Assembly (NCBI GenBank): GCA_016763095.1
Contig: JAESUK010000134.1
Location: forward strand, 1-33,435
DNA: 33,435 nt
From: Alphaproteobacteria bacterium
Lineage (GTDB): Bacteria; Pseudomonadota; Alphaproteobacteria; Micavibrionales; Micavibrionaceae
Direction: 5' to 3'
In this document: positions 16,297 to 24,406 of the stretch, piece after piece
Numbering within the stretch: position 1 is the first letter of the stretch
How the letters are laid out: every line of letters begins with the position of its first letter
Notes under the pieces: model-generated
Databases searched by the model: none
The model's input: the letters and a program-made list of their open reading frames with translations, nothing else
What the model was told of the DNA's origin: nothing
Position numbers and translations under genes: made by a program

Positions 16297-16857
16297 ATGA
16301 CCAAAAAGACAGCAACAAAAAAGACAAAAAAAGAAGCTCCAGCAAAAACTGCAGACGACAAGCAAGACGCGCAGACAATGCAAAGCCTTCCAATGCAAGT
16401 ACATGCTCAGTATGTGCGCGATATTTCTTTTGAAAACCCAAGCGCTCCGATGTCTCTTAAAGCTGGTCAGGATTCTCCGAAAATGGACATATCCGTCAAC
16501 ATGGATGCACGCAACTTAGAAGATGATAAGGCAAAAGCACTTTACGAAGTGGCACTTAAAGTTACGGCAACGGCGACACGCGATGATAAAACTGTGTTTA
16601 TTGCAGAAGTTGAATACGGAACAGTTGTTGAACTTGGTCAAGTTCCAGAAGATAAGCATCACCCACTTCTTTTGATTGAAGTGCCACGCTTGATGTTCCC
16701 GTTTGTACGCCAAATCATGTCTGACCTTACACAAAATGGTGGATACCCACCTCTTCTCCTTAATCCTGTAGATTTTGCTCAGCTCTACCTACAACGGTTT
16801 GCTAATAAAGAAGCAACGGGGAAAGAAGACGATAAGAAAGAAGCAAAGTCAGCATAA
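16297..16857 (+). CDS. secB: Protein-export chaperone SecB
   Basis: This 186-residue cytoplasmic chaperone keeps preproteins unfolded and delivers them to SecA. The SecB fold is visible in VHAQYVRDISFENPSAP, DISVNMDARNL, YEVALKVTATATRDDKTVFIAEVEYGTVVEL, and LIEVPRLMFPFVRQIMSDLTQNGGYPPLLLNPVDFAQLY. It is somewhat longer than usual because of a lysine/alanine/threonine-rich N-terminal extension (about 30 residues) and a charged C-terminal tail. Its TAA stop overlaps the pheS ATG by one base. The 192-base region shared with the Tim44-like gene should carry both promoters; I could not single out a convincing one. Confidence 0.96.
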   Translation: MTKKTATKKTKKEAPAKTADDKQDAQTMQSLPMQVHAQYVRDISFENPSAPMSLKAGQDSPKMDISVNMDARNLEDDKAKALYEVALKVTATATRDDKTVFIAEVEYGTVVELGQVPEDKHHPLLLIEVPRLMFPFVRQIMSDLTQNGGYPPLLLNPVDFAQLYLQRFANKEATGKEDDKKEAKSA

Positions 16858-17930
16858 TGAATACAGCAGAAATTAAAAAAGAGATTACGGGGCTTATTGA
16901 TGCCGCGAATGATCTTGCCTCATTGGAAGAAGTTCGTATTACAGCACTTGGTAAAAAAGGTAAGATCACTGGTCTCATGAAGACATTGGGCGGGATGGAA
17001 CCTGACGCGCGTAAAGCCGCAGGACAAGAGCTTAATGTTCTTAAAACTGAAATTTCTGGCTTGATTGAGACACAGGGAAAAATGCTTAAGAGACAAGAGT
17101 TGGATCAACGCTTAGAAAATGAAAAGCTAGATGTCACACTTTCTCCTCGCCCTGAGGCACAAGGGAAAATTCATCCTATTTCTCAGACTATGGAAGAACT
17201 GATTACTATTTTTGGGGATATGGGCTTTTCACTTGCTGAAGGACCTGACATTGAAGATGATTACCATAATTTCACAGCGTTGAACTTCCCGCCTGGGCAT
17301 CCTGCGCGTGAAATGCATGACACATTCTACCTTCCTGATGATCCTGAAGAAACAGGGGAAGCCGCGAAGAAGGTTTTAAGAACACATACATCATCTGTGC
17401 AAATACGTGCAATGGAACACCAAAAGCCACCTGTCAAAATGATTTGTATGGGGCGTACATACCGCTCTGACTATGACATCACACACACACCGATGTTCCA
17501 TCAGTGTGAGGGCTTAATGATTGATAAGAACACGCATATGGGACACCTCAAAGGGTGCTTGATGGATTTCGTCCGTAAGTATTTTGAAATTGACGATCTT
17601 CCTGTGCAATTCCGTCCAAGCTTTTTTCCGTTTACTGAACCAAGTGCTGAGATGGACATTGGGTGTTCACGCAAAGACGGTGGCTTGAAAATTGGGTCGG
17701 GCGATAGCTGGCTTGAAATTTTGGGTTGTGGCATGGTACATCCAAATGTAATTAAAAACTTTGGTCTTGATCCAGACGAATATCAAGGCTTTGCCTTTGG
17801 TATGGGGATTGAACGTATTGCGATGCTTAAATATGGTATCCCAGACCTTAGGACCTTCTTTGAAGGTGACACACGTTGGCTTGATCATTATGGTTTTGAT
17901 CCTTTGGATCGTCCTAACCGCGCTTACTAG
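16857..17930 (+). CDS. pheS: Phenylalanine-tRNA ligase alpha subunit
   Basis: This is the catalytic alpha subunit of the alpha2-beta2 enzyme that charges tRNA-Phe. At 357 residues it is full length: an N-terminal coiled coil (EIKKEITGLIDAANDLASLEEVRITALGKKGKI), class II motif 1 region (TMEELITIFGDMGFSLAEGPDIEDDYHNF), motif 2 (MGRTYRSDYDITHTPMFHQCEG) and motif 3 (FGMGIERIAMLKYGIPDLR). It starts one base inside the secB stop codon and is therefore coupled to secB. pheT, usually adjacent, is not here: metE follows. The beta subunit must be encoded elsewhere. Confidence 0.97.
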   Translation: MNTAEIKKEITGLIDAANDLASLEEVRITALGKKGKITGLMKTLGGMEPDARKAAGQELNVLKTEISGLIETQGKMLKRQELDQRLENEKLDVTLSPRPEAQGKIHPISQTMEELITIFGDMGFSLAEGPDIEDDYHNFTALNFPPGHPAREMHDTFYLPDDPEETGEAAKKVLRTHTSSVQIRAMEHQKPPVKMICMGRTYRSDYDITHTPMFHQCEGLMIDKNTHMGHLKGCLMDFVRKYFEIDDLPVQFRPSFFPFTEPSAEMDIGCSRKDGGLKIGSGDSWLEILGCGMVHPNVIKNFGLDPDEYQGFAFGMGIERIAMLKYGIPDLRTFFEGDTRWLDHYGFDPLDRPNRAY

Positions 17931-17978
17931 GTCATTTATAGCCCCTCTTTAATATAATTTTGCATTCCTCCCTTGTCG

Positions 17979-18030
17979 CCTGAACCAAGTTCAGGTTTAA
18001 TGCTCCTTCAATGTTTAAAAACTAAAGGAG
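17979..18030 (+). promoter_or_regulatory. metE leader: perfect dyad plus a stem that would hide the Shine-Dalgarno
   Basis: CCTGAAC (17979-17985) and GTTCAGG (17989-17995) are perfect 7-bp inverted arms with a 3-base centre, either a hairpin (possibly the pheS end) or a protein-binding dyad. Downstream, CTCCTT (18003-18008) can pair with AAGGAG (18025-18030), the metE ribosome site, across a 16-base loop. This is a plausible translational switch or repressor site. I find none of the conserved cores of known SAM or cobalamin riboswitches. Pairing was done by hand; no function is proven. Confidence 0.4.
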
Positions 18031-18036
18031 ATGAAC

Positions 18037-20338
18037 ATGGTTTTAGCAACGAATCTCGGATTTCCACGTATCGGTGGAAAGCGCGAATTGAAGAAAGCAG
18101 TTGAAGGTTACTGGAAAGGTAAACTCAGCCAAGACGAACTTCAAGCGACAGCGAGAGATATCCGAATGCAAAACTGGACCATGCAGAAAAATGCAGGTCT
18201 TGATCATATCCCTTCAAATGATTTTTCTTATTACGACCAAATGCTTGATATGAGCTGTCTCGTTGGGGCAGTCCCTGCGCGTTACGATTGGGATGGTGGG
18301 GATATTGACCTTGACCGTTATTTTGCAATGGCACGGGGCTCACAAACGGATGGGCATGATGTAATTGCGATGGAATGACCAAGTGGTGTGATACAAACTA
18401 TCACTATATCGTTCCTGAGTTTACAAAAGACCAAGAGTTTAAGCTCTCTTCATCAAAAATCTTTGATGAATATGAGGAAGCTAAGAAAACGGATATTGAA
18501 ACGCGTCCTGTTCTTATTGGACCCATTACATATCTAAGCATGGGGAAAATGGAAGATGATAGTGATCCGATTGCACTTCTCCCTAAACTTCTTCCTGTTT
18601 ATGATGAAATTTTAATCAGACTTTCCATTGCTGGTGTTAAATGGGTTCAAATTGACGAACCTTATTTGGCGATGGACTTAACTGAGGCACAAAAAGGGGC
18701 TTACCTTCTTGCGTACAGCGCAATTAAATCCGTTGCAGAAAATATGGGCATCATCGTAACAACATACTTTGAAGGGCTACGCGAGAACATAGAGCTTGCC
18801 TGTGCGCTTCCTGTTGATGCACTTCATATTGACCTTCGCCGTGCACCAGATCAACTGGATGATGTTCTTAAAGCCTTCCCAGAGGAGAAAATATTGTCTC
18901 TTGGTGTGGTTGATGGACGTAACATTTGGAAAAATGATCTTGGCACATCATTAGCTATTTAAATACAGCCATAGATGCCCTTGGGAGTGACCGTGTTATG
19001 GTCGCGCCGAGTTGTTCAATGCTTCATTCTCCTGTTGATCTTGCACAAGAAGCAAAGATGGATGAACAAATCAAAAACTGGATGGCATTTGCGACACAGA
19101 AAGTGGAAGAGATTGCGACACTCGCAACCGCGCTTAATGATGGAGAAGCTTCTATTACTGATGCTCTTGAAAAAAGCAACGCAGTAGCTGAGGAACGCCG
19201 TACGTCTCCACGTATTCATAACCAAGATGTCAAAGCTCGTGTAAAGGCAATTACACCAGAGATGGCGCAACGTGACCATGTATTTGCAGAACGTCGCCCT
19301 GCGCAACAAGCGGCACTTGGACTGCCTTCTTATCCAACAACAACCATTGGATCGTTTCCACAAACGATTGAAATTCGGAAAGCGCGAGCTTCTTTCAAAA
19401 AAGGTGAACTTCCTGAGGTTGAGTACAATGCTGCCATGAAAAAGGAAATAGAAGAGGTTGTACGTTACCAAGAAAGCATCGACATGGATGTTCTTGTTCA
19501 TGGAGAGGCGGAACGTAATGACATGGTTGAGTACTTTGGAGAACAGCTTGATGGGTATGTGTTTTCAAAACTAGGATGGGTACAATCATACGGGTCTCGT
19601 TGTGTTAAGCCTCCAATTATTTACGGGGATGTATCACGTCCAAACCCTATGACTGTCGCATGGACACAGTACGCACAGTCACTCACAGAACGTTCAATGA
19701 AAGCCATGCTCACAGGTCCAATCACAATATTGTGCTGGTCGTTTGTACGTGATGATCAACCGCGTTCAGAAACTTGCCGTCAAATTGGTTTGGCCATTCG
19801 TGATGAAGTTGGTGATCTTGAAAAAGCAGGCATTAAAGTGATCCAAGTTGATGAACCTGCTATTCGTGAAGGTCTTCCCTTGCGCCGTGCAGATTGGGAT
19901 ACGTATCTTACATGGGCGGTCGAGAGCTTTAAGCTTTCAACATGTTGCGTAGAAGATTCAACACAGATTCATACGCATATGTGTTACGCAGAGTTCAATG
20001 ATATCATTGACTCTATTGCGGCGCTTGATGCAGATGTTATTTCCATTGAAACAAGTCGCTCAAAAATGGAGCTTTTAGACGCGTTCGTAACCTTTAAATA
20101 TCCAAACGAGATTGGACCCGGCGTTTATGATATTCATTCTCCGCGTATCCCTAGTGTTGAAGAGATGACGGGCTTGCTTGAAAAAGCAGCAAAAGTTATT
20201 CCATCGGACCAAATCTGGGTGAACCCAGATTGCGGTTTGAAAACACGTGGATGGGCAGAGGTTAAACCTGCGCTTGAAAATATGATTAATGCGGCAAAGA
20301 AAATTCGTGCGAAAGAGTCTGGCGCAAAAGTAGCTTGA
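18037..20338 (+). pseudogene. metE: Cobalamin-independent methionine synthase MetE, interrupted by two one-base frameshifts
   Basis: MetE moves the methyl group from 5-methyltetrahydropteroyl-triglutamate to homocysteine. Homology runs end to end but in three frames: from 18037 to the TGA at 18376-18378, 18375-18962, and about 18960-20338. At 18372-18378 GAATGACC should read GAAATGACC; at 18955-18962 ATTTAAAT should read ATTTTAAAT. Restoring one A and one T gives a continuous 767-residue protein, close to the family length (about 755). N-terminal LGFPRIGGKRELKKA, the WVQIDEP segment, and the zinc ligands in IHTHMCYAEF, ISIETSRS and NPDCGLKTRGW are intact. The start at 18037 has AAGGAG 6 bases upstream; the ATG at 18031 is too close. 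Recent inactivation or homopolymer sequencing error are both possible. Confidence 0.88.
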
Positions 20339-20363
20339 TAGGCATTAACGATATATTTTGAAG

Positions 20364-20391
20364 ATAGCGCCGTATGTGGCGCTATTTTTTT
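20364..20391 (+). terminator. Intrinsic terminator of metE
   Basis: ATAGCGCC (20364-20371) and GGCGCTAT (20378-20385) form a perfect 8-bp stem with a 6-base loop (GTATGT), followed by seven T (20385-20391). It begins 26 bases after the metE stop. The right arm overlaps the stop codon of the convergent methyltransferase gene at 20382. Confidence 0.85.
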
Positions 20392-21131
20392 ATAACGTAC
20401 GCAAAGCCTTCGCATAGATTATTCATACCCAACATACGTACGAGAATCTGATACACACGCCATACGATGTGGGCAGGAAAGAAGTACGCAAAGTAATTAC
20501 TCATCCAGTAAATCGTTTCTTCCTCTATCTCAAGATTTGCGTCTTTAATGTTCTCTCGCATCTGTGAGGGTGTACAGCGATCATAGAACGCCTCAAACCC
20601 CATTACGTCTGCTTGATCACCATAGAGCGCCTTGAGAAGCTTTCTTTTGATACTTTCAGGCAACCAGTCATTTAATCTTGTGAAAAGCGCATTGCGACAT
20701 GGAGCAAACACAATCAAGGTTGCGCCATCTTTTACACATGTTGCCATGCTTGCAATTGTTCCCCTTGTATCCCTTACATGTTCGAGCGTAGAACGACTGA
20801 TCACCATATCACCATCAGCCGCACCTCTGTATGCCGTCATATCTGCCACGATAATTTCGTCATAATTTCCTTTTGGTGCTTTTTTAAGCTCGGACTCATC
20901 AATATCAATACCAATAAGCTCAATATTCATTTCTTTTTTCATACCAGGAAAGATAAAAGGACGTTTCCCGCCACCAATATCATAAACTTTCCAGTTTGAT
21001 TGGAGATGAGCGGGCAAAAGACGCGCGTGAAAATCCGTTGTTCCATATACCGACATAGCAGCAGGTAACAATCTATCAAAGGCAAAGGAAATCTTTGTAT
21101 TGATCGTAAAGAATGTTTTGAGAATGCTCAT
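20382..21131 (-). CDS. Class I SAM-dependent methyltransferase, acceptor unknown
   Basis: This 249-residue protein has a Methyltransf-type Rossmann core: KVYDIGGGKRPFI (motif I), IELIGIDIDESEL (acidic residue after beta 2), DEIIVADMTAY (motif II), DMVISRSTLEHVRDT (motif III) and ATLIVFAPCRNALF. The long C-terminal segment includes hydrophobic stretches (WMSNYFAYFFPAHIVWRVYQILVRM) that suggest membrane association, as seen in methyltransferases acting on lipid-linked or surface glycans. The acceptor is not inferable. The ArsR regulator gene lies 84 bases upstream on the same strand and may be co-transcribed. The 3' end overlaps the metE terminator. Confidence 0.85.
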   Translation of the reverse strand: MSILKTFFTINTKISFAFDRLLPAAMSVYGTTDFHARLLPAHLQSNWKVYDIGGGKRPFIFPGMKKEMNIELIGIDIDESELKKAPKGNYDEIIVADMTAYRGAADGDMVISRSTLEHVRDTRGTIASMATCVKDGATLIVFAPCRNALFTRLNDWLPESIKRKLLKALYGDQADVMGFEAFYDRCTPSQMRENIKDANLEIEEETIYWMSNYFAYFFPAHIVWRVYQILVRMLGMNNLCEGFAYVIKK

Positions 21132-21215
21132 GAGACCTAGTGTCTCAAAATGTAATAGAGATGTCTATGTTGAATACATGGCAGACGGGTTTTAGCTTTT
21201 ATATGTTCGTCAATA

Positions 21216-21512
21216 TTACGGAGTACAAAGGCACTTTGAGAGCGCTTCCATAATGTGCTGTACTTCATCATTATCTGTTGAATAATAAATTGTTTGCGCC
21301 TCACGGCGTGTTGTCACCAAACCGTCTTGGCGTAACCTTGCAAGATGTTGAGAAAGGGCCGATTGGCTTAATCCAGAAATCACTTCTAAATCTCCAACAC
21401 ATTTTTCTCCCTTATACAGGGAGCACATGATTTTTAGACGATTTTTATTTGCCAATGCTTTCAGAAGAGCTGTTGCTCGCTCTGCTTTGTCTTCTATTGT
21501 TCTGACATCCAT
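21216..21512 (-). CDS. ArsR-family repressor with a BigR/SqrR-type cysteine pair
   Basis: This is a winged-helix regulator of about 98 residues (102 if the GTG at 21524 is used). The ArsR helices and recognition motif are seen in ALANKNRLKIMCSLYKGEK and GLSQSALSQHLARLRQDGLV, then the wing in TTRREAQTIYYS. It lacks the CxC metal motif of arsenic and cadmium sensors. Two cysteines, in LKIMCSLYKGE and at the C terminus in KCLCTP, fall where BigR, SqrR and YgaV carry the pair that forms a di- or tetrasulfide with sulfide or persulfide; numbering from the GTG, these are Cys34 and Cys100. Two further cysteines (42 and 98) are extra. Targets are unknown; a dyad at 21595-21610 may be its operator. 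Confidence 0.85.
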   Translation of the reverse strand: MDVRTIEDKAERATALLKALANKNRLKIMCSLYKGEKCVGDLEVISGLSQSALSQHLARLRQDGLVTTRREAQTIYYSTDNDEVQHIMEALSKCLCTP

Positions 21513-21594
21513 TTTTTTACCCACTGCTTATTGTTTTTAGTTTTTTACTTAGTACGCAGTATGGTTACATGATGAGAAGGGTTGTATTTTCTTT

Positions 21595-21610
21595 ACTACC
21601 CTAAGGTAGT
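21595..21610. promoter_or_regulatory. Perfect dyad upstream of the arsR-type gene, candidate operator
   Basis: ACTACC and GGTAGT flank a 4-base centre (CTAA), an inverted repeat of the size bound by dimeric ArsR proteins. It lies about 70-85 bases before the regulator start, between it and the dehydrogenase gene. On the minus strand TTGAGA lies just upstream, so the dyad would overlap a possible promoter spacer. It is not followed by a T-run in either direction, so it is not a terminator. Confidence 0.4.
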
Positions 21611-21730
21611 TGTTCTCAACTTTATTTATCGTCTATCAATAATACAATAAATTACCCTGTAAACCCTAATGTTAACATTTTTAGCTAATATTTAACAGTT
21701 TTTTATATTTCCCGTTATTTACAAAGCTAT

Positions 21731-22513
21731 CTAAAGTGCGCCTTTTGATGGTAATTTGGCGTTCATGTATATTAAAACGGCTGATGGTAAACACCCGATC
21801 AAGACAGAAAATGCATATGTTGGAAATGGGAAGGCAATCGTAACTTTGTTTTTGTCCAAACCTTTTGCAATTTTTACAGCTGCATAGTCTGCCTTCTTAA
21901 AAAACGGCATTGGAAAATTATTCTTTGCGGTAATCCGACTCTCTATAAATCCAGGACAAATCACACTTACCTTTATTCCGTATTGTTTAAGCGATCCCCT
22001 AAGACTATGCCCCAAATATCGCATTGCTGTTTTAGAACTTGCATAAGCAGGCGCACCAGGCCACGGCGCATAAGATGCCATTGAGCTCATAAAAGCAACT
22101 TGTCCAGATTTCCTCTTTATCATTGCGTTTATAATTGGTTCAAGTGTATTCAAGACACCCATAACATTTACATTATAAATTTGACGCATCTGTGCCATAA
22201 ACTCTGTACCATCTGTTCCCGCTGTTCCACCTGATATTCCCGCATTGGCAATCACAAGATCAATGGGCGTTTTCTGATCCATTTCTTCCAGCCACGTCTG
22301 TAATTTTTCACGTGCACAAACGTCAATTATTTTAGATTTGACCGTTGCGCCTTTGGCTTGGCACATTTCAACGACCTTTGATAAACGTGCTTCATTTTGT
22401 CCCGTCAGAATCAAATGATGGTGATCTTGTGCGTAATGAAGGGCTAATGCCTCCCCTATTCCGCTTGATGCACCTGTAATAACAATATTCTTTTTTGATT
22501 TTGATATGGACAT
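21731..22513 (-). CDS. Short-chain dehydrogenase/reductase
   Basis: This 260-residue classical SDR has the NAD(P)-binding TGASSGIG (residues 13-20), the NAG motif in LVIANAGISGG, and the catalytic Ser and YxxxK in MSSMASYAPWPGAPAYASSKTAMRYLG. The C terminus is hydrophobic (TIAFPFPTYAFSVLIGCLPSAVLIYMNAK), suggesting membrane attachment; this form resembles SDRs linked to lipid or cell-surface metabolism. No clear substrate is indicated. It is divergent from gmk across 48 bases; the arsR-type gene lies about 200 bases downstream on the same strand. Confidence 0.93.
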   Translation of the reverse strand: MSISKSKKNIVITGASSGIGEALALHYAQDHHHLILTGQNEARLSKVVEMCQAKGATVKSKIIDVCAREKLQTWLEEMDQKTPIDLVIANAGISGGTAGTDGTEFMAQMRQIYNVNVMGVLNTLEPIINAMIKRKSGQVAFMSSMASYAPWPGAPAYASSKTAMRYLGHSLRGSLKQYGIKVSVICPGFIESRITAKNNFPMPFFKKADYAAVKIAKGLDKNKVTIAFPFPTYAFSVLIGCLPSAVLIYMNAKLPSKGAL

Positions 22514-22561
22514 TTTAAACTCTCAGCTTGTTTCTTACCCCTTCATGTTTAATATGAATAT

Positions 22562-23209
22562 ATGGATCTATCAAATTTAAAACGTCGTGGCCTCATGTTT
22601 GTTCTTTCTTCTCCTTCAGGAGCGGGAAAGACAACGATTACCCGCGCCCTCTTGGAAAGAAACGAAGAACTTCGCGTGTCGGTCTCAGCGACAACACGAA
22701 CAAAGCGTGAGGGAGAGAAAAATGGAAAAGACTATTTCTTTATTGATATTCCGACCTTTAATCAAATGATTGAAGGCGATGAAATGCTTGAATATGCGCG
22801 TGTTTTTGACAATTATTATGGAACACCACGTCAACCTGTCGAAGAAGCACTGTCCCAAGGAAAAGACGTGATTTTCGATATTGATTGGCAAGGCACTCAG
22901 CAATTGGCAGAAATGGCGCGTGATGATTTGGTTACGGTGTTTATTCTTCCCCCAAGCCATGAAGAACTTGAAAAACGCCTTCGTAACCGTGCTCTTGATA
23001 CTAAAGAAACAGAAGAACAAATCCTTGGCCGAATGGAAAAAGCCTCAAGCGAAATGTCTCACTACTCAGAATATGACTATGTGATTATTAATAAAGATAT
23101 CGAAACATCAATTGAAAAAGCACAGACTATCTTAGATGCAGAGCGCATGAAACGTCATCGCCTTACAGGAACATCAACATTTGTACGAGGATTAATGGGC
23201 GGACTGTAA
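22562..23209 (+). CDS. gmk: Guanylate kinase
   Basis: This 215-residue enzyme phosphorylates GMP to GDP with ATP. The P-loop SPSGAGKT is at residues 17-24, and the GMP-binding segments are SVSATTRTKREGEKNGKDYFFI and EYARVFDNYYGTPRQPVEEAL. The Walker B-like VIFDIDWQGTQQL and the lid region RNRALDTKETEEQILGRM follow in the usual order. The start at 22562 has no clear Shine-Dalgarno, though the N terminus (KRRGLMFVLSSPSG) is exactly as expected. It is convergent with the DD-carboxypeptidase gene, five bases apart, with no obvious terminator. Confidence 0.97.
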   Translation: MDLSNLKRRGLMFVLSSPSGAGKTTITRALLERNEELRVSVSATTRTKREGEKNGKDYFFIDIPTFNQMIEGDEMLEYARVFDNYYGTPRQPVEEALSQGKDVIFDIDWQGTQQLAEMARDDLVTVFILPPSHEELEKRLRNRALDTKETEEQILGRMEKASSEMSHYSEYDYVIINKDIETSIEKAQTILDAERMKRHRLTGTSTFVRGLMGGL

Positions 23210-23214
23210 GTCTA

Positions 23215-24345
23215 TTAAACGGGTGGGACGATTGTAGGAGAATATGGCTCTCTACGCTGTCTGATTGCGTCATTGAACTCTTGTATTTTTTGCGCTTCGA
23301 ATGTCAGAAGACGTGTGTTTTCAGCCAAAAGATATAATGCTTGTTCTGGGCGTTTAGTATCATCATGTTCTTCTCTATATACAGGATGCCCAGCAGTCAG
23401 CCCTGCCAGTCTAAAGCCATTTTTCTTCCCAGTCACGATTATGCCACGTCCAAGAATATCCGTTGTTCCTGTCTTCAAGCCGTCAATGTTAAATTCTTCC
23501 GCTTGGTTCTTGAAGCGCTTTTTATATAATGGGTTTGTCGACGCAAAACTTGCGCGAGGATTTTGTCCTCTTGCTCTCCTTGTTAGGATACTTTCTGCAC
23601 TTAACTCATATTCTGCTTTTGAATATTGTGAATACTCCGGATAAAGACGAACAGCCTGTACCGTCAATTTGCACAAATCCTCAAGTGTTGACACGTTAGA
23701 GTAGTCATCATTTCCCACGAAGAGTTCTGATCTTTCATCACCTGGTAAGCCTGATGCATTCATCAATCTCGTATTAGCTAAACCCAATGATCTTACTTTT
23801 GCATTCATTAACTCGACAAATGCGGCTTCACTTCCTGCAAGAGTAATCGCCAAAGAACTTGCTATCTGGTTGTTTGATCTTCCCATTATATAATTGAGTC
23901 CATCCTCAACAGTCAAATCATCATTTTTAAGGAAATCGCCATTGAGCAATGTTACATCAGCAAGCTTTGTTTTCAATGTGAACGGTTTTCCGTCTGGAGT
24001 TTGACCAAGCCTTAGGAAGTCTTGAATAATCATAAAGGTCACTATCTTCGTAAGTGACGCGGGATCGATCGGCTGAATCAATATCTGAGGATCAAATTCG
24101 CCAATAATACGTCCCTTTGTGGGGTCAATGATTGCGTTTAATGGTAAACGCTCCAAAGTATCAGTTTTTGCTCGTTGCGTTTGCGCACGAAATGATGAGA
24201 CTGCGGATAAATTCAGGGGGTATGAGGGAATAAACTCAGGGATCGTAATATCATTAGACCCAGCAAGAAGAGATGTTGGCATCAGAATACCTGCTGCCGC
24301 TGTGGCAACAAACCCCTTTAATAGATCTCTTCGAGATATAACCAT
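23215..24345 (-). CDS. D-alanyl-D-alanine carboxypeptidase (peptidase S11), probable Tat substrate
   Basis: This 376-residue periplasmic enzyme trims the terminal D-Ala of peptidoglycan stem peptides. Active-site motifs are SLTK (Ser97, Lys100), SNN in GRSNNQIASSLA, and KTG in DGLKTGTTDILGRGI. The N terminus ISRRDLLKGFVATAAAGILM is a twin-arginine signal instead of the usual Sec signal, so export of the folded protein is predicted. It ends soon after the catalytic domain and shows no PBP5-type C-terminal domain or amphipathic membrane anchor. I chose the ATG at 24345 (AGG ten bases upstream); the ATG at 24363 has its purine-rich site only one base away. Confidence 0.92.
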   Translation of the reverse strand: MVISRRDLLKGFVATAAAGILMPTSLLAGSNDITIPEFIPSYPLNLSAVSSFRAQTQRAKTDTLERLPLNAIIDPTKGRIIGEFDPQILIQPIDPASLTKIVTFMIIQDFLRLGQTPDGKPFTLKTKLADVTLLNGDFLKNDDLTVEDGLNYIMGRSNNQIASSLAITLAGSEAAFVELMNAKVRSLGLANTRLMNASGLPGDERSELFVGNDDYSNVSTLEDLCKLTVQAVRLYPEYSQYSKAEYELSAESILTRRARGQNPRASFASTNPLYKKRFKNQAEEFNIDGLKTGTTDILGRGIIVTGKKNGFRLAGLTAGHPVYREEHDDTKRPEQALYLLAENTRLLTFEAQKIQEFNDAIRQRREPYSPTIVPPV

Positions 24346-24406
24346 CGTTTCAAACCTAAACATGCCCTATATTATTTTTTAAAAGTTCACTTCGCAAGTC
24401 GCATTT

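Noticed and set aside
17979..18030. SAM-II riboswitch before metE
   Set aside because: The dyad has only a 3-base loop and none of the conserved loop and GCUAAA-type core of SAM-II is present, so I list only an unassigned structured leader.
18372..18962. Programmed ribosomal frameshifting in metE
   Set aside because: Neither junction has a canonical slippery heptamer with a downstream structure, and two separate programmed shifts in one MetE would be without precedent known to me; deletion or sequencing error is simpler.
19016..19501. 161-residue minus-strand open frame within metE
   Set aside because: The plus-strand frame is unmistakable MetE; the opposite frame has no ribosome site or family resemblance.
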